Of a DNA stretch of 64,000 nt, positions 54,950 to 64,000 are shown in pieces. Below the pieces are notes generated by a model that searched no databases, was not told the origin of the DNA, and saw nothing but the letters and a program-made list of their open reading frames with translations. Position numbers and translations under genes: made by a program. The DNA is from Dichetophora obliterata (taxonomy: Eukaryota; Arthropoda; Insecta; Diptera; Sciomyzidae). The DNA lies in contig OY986437.1 of NCBI GenBank assembly GCA_963920525.1, positions 27,344,863 through 27,408,862 on the forward strand. The letters run 5' to 3'. Within the stretch, counting starts at the first letter, position 1, and every line of letters starts with the position of its first letter.

Positions 54950-57446
54950 TGGTGGACTATGGTTTCTCATCCATAGAAATGAGGGTCTACAAAAAAGATT
55001 ATGAGTTATTGGAGGAAGAACAGGCTTCCAAACCAATTAAGAACGCACCGTCTCCTCAAACCTGCCCCCCAACACTAGAACCGGAGGGCGAAAGCTCCAT
55101 GATGGAACTGGCGCGCACATTCCGACTATCCTCCTTGTAGGATAACCTCCTTAACGTAAGACGAGGATTCTGACGCAACTGTGGTGGAAGTTGATTTAGC
55201 TACTAACAGCTCAAATGCTGAAAGTAGTACAAATTAACCTCCACCACTCCAAGGCTGCGTCCGCCAGCCTGATTCTCCGTCTCAGCAAGGATGGAAATGA
55301 CATCGTCCTGATCCAGGAGCCGTAGGTAGTCTGCGGCCTAGCATACGAACTCAGGACTCCAACATACACGCTAGTGTATACTAGATCACAAGGTAAACCA
55401 AGAGCGTGTATTTTAATTAAGAAAAACCTGAATGCATTTACTCTCTCTAATTTCAGTAACAAAGACACAGTGCCTATAAGCGTCGAGATGGGCCAGAATA
55501 GCTTGTGGCTCATCTCAGCATACCTCGCGCACGACTACCGGAAGAAGACACCTTTAAAATTTTGGTCTCCACGGCAGCATCAAAAGCAAAGGGCCTCATT
55601 ATCGGGTGCGATGCAAACGCTCATCATGTGATCTGGGGTAGCTCAGACACCAACAAACGGGGTGAGTCTCTCTTTGATTTTATCCTTACAACCAATCTTA
55701 ATATAAGTAATGCAGGTAATGAACCCACCTTCATTATAAGTAATAGGCAGGAAGTTCTAGGTACTACCCTTGCCTCTGACCATATATCTAATAGGGTAAA
55801 AAACTGGAGAGTTTCTAAGGAACACTCCTTCTCAGACCATAGATATATTCTCTTTGATGTTGATAACATTGACACGAGATCATGCGAATTTCGCAATCTT
55901 AAACAAGTCAATTGGGATCTTTATATAAATACATAAAGAACAGATCTCTCAAATGAACAACCTAATCGTCCTTCTAATAAACAATCTTTAGACAACTTAG
56001 TTGATAGTCTCACTAACTCGCTTAATAAAGCTCTTGACCCCGCTTGTCCGCTTAAAACATTGAGGGCGAAGCAAAAACCTCCTTGGTGGAATAAGGGACT
56101 AAAAGATATCCCGAAAAAGACCAGAAAACTTTTCAATAGGGCAAAGGCCACAAGATCCACAGATACGTGGTCAAATTATAAAACAGCTCTCGAAGAATAT
56201 AAGAATGAATTACGAAAAGCACAAAGACAGTCCTGGAGGACCTTCTGTGAAAATATCTCACAGACCTCTGAGGCGTCAAGGCTTAGGAAAATTCTAGCTA
56301 AGGTTCCCTCCAATCCAAGCTTCATGAAAAAGGAAGATGGTACTTGGACTAACAGCAGTGAGGAATCTCTGAATGTTTTAAAAGAAACCCACTTTCCGGG
56401 ATGTTCAGAGATATGTAACGCTCCAATTCAGGAATATCGGTTACCATCTGTAAACAGATCTCTAAAAATACTCTCACAAACAAAGCTCGAACAGGCAATC
56501 AGTAGCTTCTAACCATTTAAGTCACCAGGGCCAGATGGTATAGCTTCCACAGAAATTCAAAAGTCGTATGGCATCATTAAGGAGCGGCTTTTGTTGATCT
56601 ATCAAAGCTGCCTTGACCTAAGCCACATTCCCAAGCGATGGCGTAATGTGAAGGTTATCTTTATACCTAAGATAGGCAAAAGCTCACACGTCAACCCAAA
56701 AGACCTTCGACCAATTAGTCTCTTATCTTTTCTTCTAAAAATACTCGAGAGATTAATTTATATTCACTTGAGATCCATGATAGAAAAGAAGCCATTATCT
56801 ATAACACAACATGCTTACACCAAAGGCAAATCCATGGAAACAGTTCTCCACTCCATAGTCTCCATCATTGAAAAATCCCTCCATCTGAAGGAACATACAA
56901 TGATAGCTTTCATTGATATAGAAGGAGCCTTTAATAACGTCGAGACAAGAGCTATCACCAATGCGCTGACGGAGCTTGGGGTGGATGCCGCACTGATAGC
57001 ACTCATAAATCAAGTGCTTGTTGGCAGGATTATAAGTGCAAAATTTGGAGCGGCATCCACGTTAAGATCTGTACCAAGAGGAACCCTTCAGGGAGGGGTT
57101 CTATCGCCTCTACTCTGGAACTAAGCAGTAAATGAACTGTTAGTTAAACTAGAACTAGAGGGGTACAGGGTGATAGCTTATGCCGATGACGTTGCTATTT
57201 TTACCTCTGGAAAATATATATCTACTCTTCGAGACATTATGCGAAACTGCCTAAATACTCTAGTCAACTGGGCTATCAGCTGTGGGCTCAGCGTTAATCC
57301 TAATAAAACTGAGTTAGTGATTTTCACCAGAAAACACAATGTACCTCTTATTAGTCCTCCTAAACTGGGAAACACAAGACTTAGCTTCTCAGATCAAGCA
57401 AAATACCTGGGCCTTATACTGGATAGGAAACTAAACTGAAAGCTAG
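54950..57446 (+). pseudogene. LOA-like LINE: ORF1 end and ORF2 with endonuclease and RT
   Basis: A short ORF1 end stops at 55138-55140. ORF2 starts at the ATG at 55215 (MLKVVQINLHHSKAA), the usual opening of the endonuclease domain. Endonuclease motifs GCDANAHHVIWGS (~55597) and SDHRYILFD (~55837) are present. RT motifs follow: KVIFIPKIGK, RPISLLSFLLKILERL, AFIDIEGAFNNV, GTLQGGVLSPLLWN, and the catalytic YADDVAIF at ~57180. Stops interrupt at ~55325, 55934, 56510 and 57122, and there is a frameshift near 55520-55560. Homology ends at ~57446, so the rest of ORF2 and the 3' end are gone. The R1/LOA assignment comes from ORF2 wording and is moderate. Confidence 0.87.
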
Positions 57447-57628
57447 TTGAAAGTCATTTCAAATGAGATATAAATTTTTACGATTTTTCAATGTTTTTTT
57501 GTGTGTTCGCAATGCCAGAAACAGGCACTTTGCGGATTTTTAAAAAAAAACTCAAGTTTCACCAGCTATAACTTTTTTCTTAGAATTTTGGTTTTTTTTA
57601 ATTTTGCGCACAAAATAGCTCAAGACTA

Positions 57629-58738
57629 CCCAAGTAACATTGTTGGAGCAACTAGGAGCGAGTGAGTCCTAAAAGTGTTCTATAGGTGTATAATATGCGG
57701 TTAAAGCTTTACCGCAGCTTTGTTTGCTGCTAGTTGCTTTTAATTTTAAAGAAAATGCTCTAAATATGATTTTTTTACCATTTTGAGCTTTAATACTTTA
57801 TACAGCTCTGTAAAGGATTTTATCAAATCTGCAAAAGAGCAGAACTCTAAAATTTACTACTTGCTCTGTAAAGGATCTTTAAAAGTAATAAAAATTACTA
57901 TACAGCAGTTTTAAAACTCGTAGATTGAGTATAATATTTGCTTTAATGTGTATTTTTGTATTGCATTTTTAAAGCGAATAGATATAAAATACTGTAAATT
58001 AATGCAATAAATTTTTTGGGAATAACAAGTGACTAAAAAATCTGATAAAGAGCTTCTTTGAAAAAAATGGCGATCTTATAAAAAATAGAAAATCTTCGGA
58101 GTTGAAGCAAGCTAAATATTAGTGTTTACAATAATATTTAAAACGAAATTGATGATTTCTATGATACATATATTTAAGAATAAAGTACTTAAATAATTTT
58201 TAGTTGATCTTAAAGAATGTTAAAAATTTTCCAACTATTTTTAAATAATTAACACTTCTTAATTTTAATTATTTGTTAAGCCCGTTGTAGTTTTTCGAAG
58301 TACTACATTCACGTTTCCGATAAATTCAAAAGCGCACCGAAATTCGCAGCATATAACGAATACACGAACATGAGTCTGATATAATAATCACTTTATTATT
58401 TCTTTAATTTATTTGTCATTCTTATCATCACAAACACTTGTCAAATTTTATATATTTATTGAGTTTATTTTTAACACATACATACTTAAACGAATAATAA
58501 AAAAGAGCTTTGCAAGAGCTCTTATTTGGGTTTGACAGGGACTCTTTTAAAAGTTTACAGCTACTTCTACTCCTCATATGAAGTAAAAATAGTGCTTTTA
58601 AACTCAAGAAAGTAGCCTTATATATTCTCTGCAAGAGCTTTAATAGCGCGACTAAAGCTATAGTTGAAGCTTGCTGCTATATAAGATAGCCCTATAAGCT
58701 CTGCAAGAATGAATATATGGCTAATATTGTTACTTGGG
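57629..58738. mobile_element. 1.1 kb MITE, TA-flanked, CCCAAGTAACA ends
   Basis: It starts CCCAAGTAACATTGTT and ends AATATTGTTACTTGGG. TA flanks both sides (57627-57628, 58739-58740). The words 'gctctgcaa'/'gctctgtaaagga' and 'aaagctt' recur inside both halves. No transposase. TA duplication suggests Tc1/mariner-type mobilisation. Confidence 0.85.
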
Positions 58739-59360
58739 TATGCTTTAAGTATTATTCTTGTTATTGGTTAACATTTTGCATTTTTGGATTTTTGAAATTT
58801 TTTTTTGTAAAAATACTCAAACTCGACATTTTCAAAAAGGTACACTTCTAATAAAAAATTCTATAACGCCCAAGTTATTCAAAGTAATCTCAAAAGTTTT
58901 AGTATTTGTTATAAGTGCTGTTTCACAGAATTGTTCAACAACATTCCATTGAAATTTTTTAAAATTTGCATTTTTACGATTTTTTTTTATTACAACAAAG
59001 AAAGAAAATGGAATTTTTTTCAAAAAGTAAAATATCACAACTATGGTAGCTTCCATCCGATTTTTACATTTTAAACCTCATTTTAAAGAAGTTTTAAATA
59101 AAAACGAATTGCATACCAAGATTTGTAAAAAAATATACTTCAAGTATTGTTATTATTACTTCTTTGATAAAATACCTAGATAAACCCATACAAAACGATT
59201 CTCCAATTTTCGGGCCCTTGAGCGAGTTCTAAGCGTTCATCAATCGGCACGAAACTTTCTAGATTCTAGTTTTATACCAAATCAAACATTTTTAGCCTAT
59301 GCCGTCAACAATTCGAGCTAACTTTTATTGTTTTCATACAATCGGGGGCCACCCTAATAC

Positions 59361-61590
59361 AAATATATAGCTCTGTAACTCAAAAAATAATTCATATTTA
59401 AAAATGCTTTTTAGGCATTATTTTTGAAGGATTTTAGAAGATATCTATGAAAAATAAATCGTAAAATTTTTTTTAACCGAAGCTCATACCCGAAGATAGG
59501 ACTTTAAAAAAATGTTGTTACTTTAAAATACTCCTTTTTTAAATATCAATTTGCTTGAAGTTTATGATTAAAACATAAGTGATTAAAAAATTAATTTTGC
59601 ATTTAGAAATGCCCAAATAGGCCTAAAATGTTATTGCTGTAACCTGTCCTCGATCAAAATTATAACAATTCAAAGAGTGTATCTTCCGCAATTTTTATTT
59701 TTACATGTTCTAGATTGCAAGGTCAAAATATTGCAAATACCGTGTGCATTTTCTGTCATTCTAAATAATTATAAAATTTTTTAAAGCATATGTTTCGTCT
59801 ACAAACTTTTTTAAAATCCCCGGATTTTAACACTTTCTGAATTTCGCACCTTTTATGCAGCAAAATTAAGAGAAAAGTATCTTTTAAGCGTCTTCTCAGT
59901 GTGGCATTTTACACAACTTACACCTAAGTTTGAAAAATACGCCTGTGGTTTTGAGTGCGAAGCTCAAGTGCAAAATTAAACGTATTTGCTATTTCAATAA
60001 TACATACACACAAAAAAAACTAATTTCTGTAACCATCTGTGTATTCAGTTAGTGAAAGACTAAAAGAAAATTGAGTATAATATATTAAAGTAGTTAGAAA
60101 ATTAATGAAAAAAACGTGCGAAAAAGCCTTTTAGTTTTCTCTGATGCCTGCGATCTCCATATAAAAACGATTTTGTCATTCCTGTAACTAGATATTCTAA
60201 TTATAGTTGTGCGTGAGTTCCAAAGAGCTAATAAAACCGATTTAGTGGAAAGATCTATTAATTCTAATGACTTTTGATGCAAATGTGGTTACCACAACAA
60301 TTTTTTTTTATTAAAGCAGATTATTGTGCTTATATGTATATCGTACGACAGATTTTTTACGAGTTTTGTGGTCTTCAGTGCAAATTTTTGATTGAGCTAA
60401 TTTTTTCATTTCTTGATATTTCATTCCTTTGATGATCATAATATTGTGTGCATATTAAGGTGGGTCACAAAAAAAAAACAATTTAAAAGAAAGGCATTAA
60501 TTTAAAATGTTATGTTGAAAGAATTTTATTGCCATCAAACAATTTCTTTTATGGACCAAAAAAAGCCCAAAATGGCATTTTTGTATAACTTCTCCAATTA
60601 TTTATCCATATTTCAAATGGCATCATTACGTTTTTCATTTTGATGAAATTTTTAAGAGTTATGAAGTGTTTTTAACAAAGTTTACTCAAATTTTACGAAT
60701 AAATTTTTAAAATGACCCAAAAAAAATGCAAAAACATCCTATTTGTGTACATTAAAGTAAAGTTTGGACATTTGTCTTTTTCAATGATGACTTAATGACT
60801 TAGAAAATGTCTGTTATTAACCAACTAATGCTTAAAATTAAAAAAATCTCTTCCAAAATATCTGAAAAAAATCTCAAAAACACTTCACCCCATAAGCTTT
60901 CAAACAAAGCTTGAGCAAAAAAATATTATTTTTTCTTATGGAACACTAGTCTGCACTATCGAATACTATCGATATTATCGAAACTATGTATTGTTTTTGA
61001 TTTGGTTTTCCATAGGTTTTCGCATTGACCCAGATTTCTATTCTCTTAAAGGCCTTTAGTTTCCCAAAACTGTCTTTTAAAATGCAATGCGTATCTAGAA
61101 ATATTAAAGAAACCACTTTTAAGTACATGCCTGTTCATTTATGTTCATGACATTGAAGATAAAACTAAAAACAATGTCACAAATACACGAAAATGAGTTA
61201 ACTATATTTTTCAAACTATCAAGGTGTTGTTTTATTTGTGTAAAACTGTTGTAAGTGAAAACCAACAGTACATAATTAGCATTAATTGTTTGTACCTAAA
61301 TTTATTAACAATTTCCAAACAAAACCAACTTTCCAGAACTTATGAGTGTTATACTATTCTGCAAGCCACATTTGTGAGCTTAACGATCGATTTAATGGTT
61401 CTCACATTTCTTTTATTGAGTATTATTAATGAGGAGAAGGGAAATTTTTTGAAAGATTTTGTTTGCAAATATACAGTGTGACAATTATATGTTGATACAA
61501 AAACAAAGTAGGTTTTTTTCATAAAGTTTGTTTTTATTTTAAGTATTTTAAAATATTAAATAAAGTTTAAATATTTAATTTATATGACAA
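59361..61590. other. AT-rich region without recognised features
   Basis: Long A/T-rich non-coding sequence. I see no domain, RNA gene or repeat end. Confidence 0.4.
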
Positions 61591-61592
61591 TT

Positions 61593-61624
61593 ACTCGATG
61601 GCCAGCCTTTTATGGCCATCGAGT
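61593..61624. repeat. Perfect 11 bp stem hairpin
   Basis: ACTCGATGGCC (61593-61603), a 10-base loop, then GGCCATCGAGT (61614-61624). 'gatggccagcc' recurs at ~61639-61649. It marks one edge of the repeat cluster 61.6-63.1 kb; there is no T run after it, so I do not call it a terminator. Confidence 0.7.
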
Positions 61625-61898
61625 ATGGTTTTATGGTTGATGGCCAGCCACAACCCGCCGAAGTCTGAGCCCGAACAGAACCAAAGCGGATGTCGGTTGT
61701 CGGATTCGCCGTGCTACAAAACACATGAAAATATATGCAGCCGCCAAAAAAGAAATCGCCGTAGAAACGCGTGACGGGAAAACGCCAGAATAGAATCTAT
61801 TCTAATTTCTCTCTGACGGGTGGCGGATCTCTCTCTGAGTGACTTAAATGCTGCCATATTTTTGCTAATGATTGGGTACGTTCAGTGTTATTTTCTTA

Positions 61899-62870
61899 CG
61901 GCCGTATTCATTACATTTGTTATGCACTCGTTAAAAACTGTTTTAGTTAGAACACAAACTATCCCTTAAAATGCTGTTTATGCATAAACGTATTTTAAGA
62001 GCATTTAAGGCAATATGGGAATTTTTTAAAAACAGTAAGCAACACTTCATCAGCTGACAGCTTAACGAAAGAACTTGACGAAAAACAGACTTTTTGTCGC
62101 CAAAAAGTGCCCTGTTACGGTGGCGGTCATAGGCTCATCATGGTCATGCATTGTTGTTGTTTCAATGTATATTAACAATTTGAGAGCGAGAGCAAGAGAG
62201 TAAATTTTCACCACCACGGTCACCAAATGATTTGACAAAAATATGAAATCATGGGATCAAACCAGTGTTGCGTTGTGAACTTATTCACAATACTTGTGTT
62301 TATGCACGAAAATAGTACACTTTTAGTATAAAATGTATGAAAGCAGTAATGAAACCTGCTTATTAGCAACACGTCGGTTGTAAAAATACTAAAAGTAGCA
62401 AAAAGTGTACTGGTGCTTAGGCATCATATGACCACCAGCTTAGCATACTTTCGTCACACAGCTCATCAAACGAAAAAAGAGAGTAAAAAGTGTCATGACC
62501 AGGGATCATATGACGACCACCGTAACAACACCCATAGCTGATTTTGACAAGTTATGTTAGGCATTAAAAAAGCAAAAAAAGTGAAGTGAAAAGTAAACAA
62601 AAATATAAAAGCAATGGACATGTTCAATATTTTGATTATCTGCACTTTAGTGGAAGAAGAGGATCCTTTTCCAAAGCGCCGAGAAATGTATAGAGCAAGG
62701 ATCAACCCCTTTGAACAAAACAACGACGAGGAACGAGTAGGAACGATGTTCAGAATGATTTTAACGATCGTTAAAATACTCTTAGAACGTTGATGATAAT
62801 ATATGTTTATGCATAACAAAATGTTTTTCACTGTATAACTATCGCTAAAACAGGTTTATGAATACGGGGG
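61899..62870. mobile_element. 972 bp MITE, TTA-flanked, CCGTATTCAT ends
   Basis: The left end CGGCCGTATTCAT matches the inverted right end CCCCCGTATTCAT. TTA flanks both sides (61896-61898, 62871-62873). Mirrored subterminal words are GTTTATGCATAA and 'aaaactgttttag'/'ctaaaacaggttt'. It carries a smaller inverted repeat (62113-62527). Confidence 0.82.
62113..62527. repeat. Inner inverted repeat, GTTACGGTGG ends
   Basis: GTTACGGTGGCGGTCATAGG at ~62113-62132 is mirrored by 'catatgacgaCCACCGTAAC' ending at ~62527. A second 'catatgaccacc' lies at ~62425. It is a probable nested MITE; no clean duplication is seen. Confidence 0.65.
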
Positions 62871-63174
62871 TTAGTTTTCTGTTTTTGTGCCTGTGTTGCA
62901 TTCATGTGAATTCAAAGCATAATATAAAATAATTTGTATCATTCCCAATATGAAATGCAACCGTGATCCGACAACCGGCAACCGCTCCTATTCTGGACGT
63001 GTTCTCAGCGGATTTCTCCGAGAGAGGCCCGCCATCCGACATCCGCTTTGGTTCTGTTCGGGCTCTCTGCTATCAGAATTGTTACACGCAGCACGCACTA
63101 CTTCATCGGTATTTTGTTTCACACATTAATAATAGCAGCTTTGAAATCCTACAAACTATGTACTTATATTCCTT

Positions 63175-63830
63175 CATTTTAGCGGTGTGGGCAGGTGCGC
63201 CATCTTGCTAAAGGCAATCGGTTTCATACATAGTCTCTATGCTAGGCATCAGATTTTTCAGCAGGACTTCTAGGTAATACTGAGCTTTTATTTTTACACC
63301 GTGGCCAATGAAGACCAGCGGCAATTTACCTATTCTGGATATCGCACCCCAGACCATAATGGATGACGAGTTTTGGTATCTTGGTACATATTTTTTGTCA
63401 TTTGGGATGTTCTTGTATGGTACTACCCATAATCTGTCATTTTGCGCGTGGTACGGTGCCTCCAGAAAGAAAAGTTTTTGGTGGGAAAAACGATATCATC
63501 GCCAGCGTGCCAAAAAAGAATAAGTTTCGTTCTTTGTAATCGCTTGTCCACGGTTGCGTTAGTAAGGCTCTGCATTTTCTTCTTTTTAAAGGCTTTCATA
63601 TTGAGGTCACAACGCAAAAGGAGCCCTAAATATTCTCGTTTCATTCCTATATTTTTGGTTGTCTTTCGTGCTCCCACTATTTTAATCTCATTTGCGGTTC
63701 GGACGTTCCGTTTTCTCCCACTTTTCTTACGGGCTTGTATGGAGCCAGTATCCAGAAAGCGCTTAATCGTATAATATACGTAATTTCTCTTCTCTCCTAA
63801 ATGTGACAAATCGCGAAAGATTACTCCACA
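63175..63830 (-). pseudogene. Tc1/mariner-superfamily transposase pseudogene
   Basis: On the minus strand the N-terminus reads VYYTIKRFLDTGSI, then GRKRNVRT (the hinge between two helix-turn-helix motifs), and continues to ~63480. After a frameshift it gives LEAPYHAQNDRLWVV, then SSIMVWGAISRIGKLPLVF and QYYLEVLLKN, an in-frame stop, and QDGAPAHTA. The D residue in QDGAPAHTA is the second catalytic aspartate. Sequence after ~63175 no longer fits, so the last catalytic residue and the C-terminus are missing. The frameshift and stop make it inactive. It differs from both the mariner at 8160 and the Tc1-like piece at 21975, so at least three lineages of this superfamily are present. Confidence 0.82.
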
Positions 63831-63857
63831 ACTTAAACCACTTTTGTATTTATTTAC

Positions 63858-64000
63858 AACTAGCTGATAAGCCCGGTGTTAGTCGGGGGGAAAAACGGGG
63901 GATAACGATTTTTAGCCAGAAAAAAATAAGCTTTTGTCGTAAAGCATATGGAAATATGCAAAATGGTTTTTTGTCATTCTAAGGAAACGGCGTTATTAGA
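63858..64000 (+). repeat. Start of an interspersed repeat, cut by the window edge
   Basis: 'aactagctgataagcccggtg' (split here as AACTAGCTGATAAGCCC + GGTG) resembles the start of a common arthropod repeat that often ends like the fragment at 27945-28080. The last 40 bases ('ttgtcattctaaggaaacgg') loosely recall the first 40 bases of the window. Assignment is weak. Confidence 0.35.

Larger units (their letters stand above)
54570..59360. mobile_element. Fold-back element with ~370 bp arms, split by a LINE and a MITE
   Basis: The left arm (54570-54943) and right arm (~58985-59360, inverted) share, from the outside in: 'GGTGGCCCCC'-like tip, TTGACGGCATAGGCT, 'gtttcgtgccgattgatgaacg', 'cccgaaa.ttggagaatcgttttgtatggg', and 'gtgatattttactttt.gaaaaaaattccattt' (given in pieces). 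The LINE at ~54950-57446 and the MITE at 57629-58738 lie between the arms. No gene of its own is visible. Confidence 0.85.
61667..63067. repeat. Inverted repeat enclosing the 61.9-62.9 kb MITE
   Basis: GAGCCCGAACAGAACCAAAG (61667-61686), continuing 'cggatgtcgg', is mirrored exactly at ~63038-63067. Nearby words ('cgacaacc', 'tattct') are also shared in inverse. The pair brackets a TTA-flanked element, so this is an older host element. Confidence 0.75.

Noticed and set aside
61593..61624. Transcription terminator
   Set aside because: The hairpin is perfect but has no following T tract, and the context is a repeat cluster in an animal genome.
1..64000. CRISPR arrays, bacterial operons, prophage or attachment sites
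   Set aside because: No regular spacer array or bacterial-type gene order is present; phased introns, SINEs and LINEs show animal DNA.

Overview
This window looks like a repeat-rich, gene-poor part of a fly genome (higher Diptera is my best guess). The evidence is strong AT richness, tRNA-derived SINEs, copia-type priming by a tRNA-iMet fragment, RTE- and LOA-like LINEs, mariner, Tc1-like, pogo-like, piggyBac and hAT elements, many terminal-inverted-repeat (TIR) elements, and small spliced genes with 55-61 bp introns. I recognise no host gene. Every coding region I can support belongs to a mobile element, and most are broken. The exceptions are a full-length Copia polyprotein and, within its truncated length, one two-exon transposase-like gene.

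Layout: 1.5-3.3 kb holds a repeat arm and a broken RTE-like LINE. 5.0-5.8 kb holds tRNA-like sequences and a small inverted-repeat element. 7.9-8.6 kb holds a MITE and the end of a mariner. 8.7-9.6 kb is an inverted-repeat element split by a SINE. 9.7-10.7 kb is an internally deleted pogo-like element with psq-type and PHD-type domains. 10.7-17.0 kb is a second RTE-like LINE, cut at its reverse transcriptase YADD motif by an intact Copia element (11761-16170) with identical 149 bp LTRs and a 5 bp target duplication. 19.8-20.2 and 26.1-26.7 kb carry two copies of one MITE family. 21.2-25.7 kb carries a Tc1-like remnant and a TIR element that contains another TIR element full of ~240 bp repeats. 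27.5 kb has a piggyBac remnant.

Further right: 29.3-32.2 kb holds duplicated promoter-like blocks, a retrocopy-like duplication and a TA-flanked MITE. 32.2-34.9 kb is an element with ~0.5 kb inverted arms and a spliced transposase-like gene. 35.4-37.5 kb is a four-level nest. 39.7 kb is a second SINE copy. 40.8-47.9 kb is another four-level nest whose core (44111-47557) is a transposon with a three-exon DUF7869-like transposase gene carrying two frameshifts. 48.5-51.9 kb is a hAT-type element containing a 2.3 kb palindrome. 54.6-59.4 kb is a fold-back element split by a LOA-like LINE and a MITE. 61.6-62.9 kb is another nest, and 63.2-63.8 kb is a Tc1/mariner pseudogene.

The genes do not form a pathway. 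What the window records best is insertion order: younger elements sit inside older ones, often with readable target-site duplications, and in several cases a sister copy shows the empty site. All family names are from memory and by eye; no search was run.
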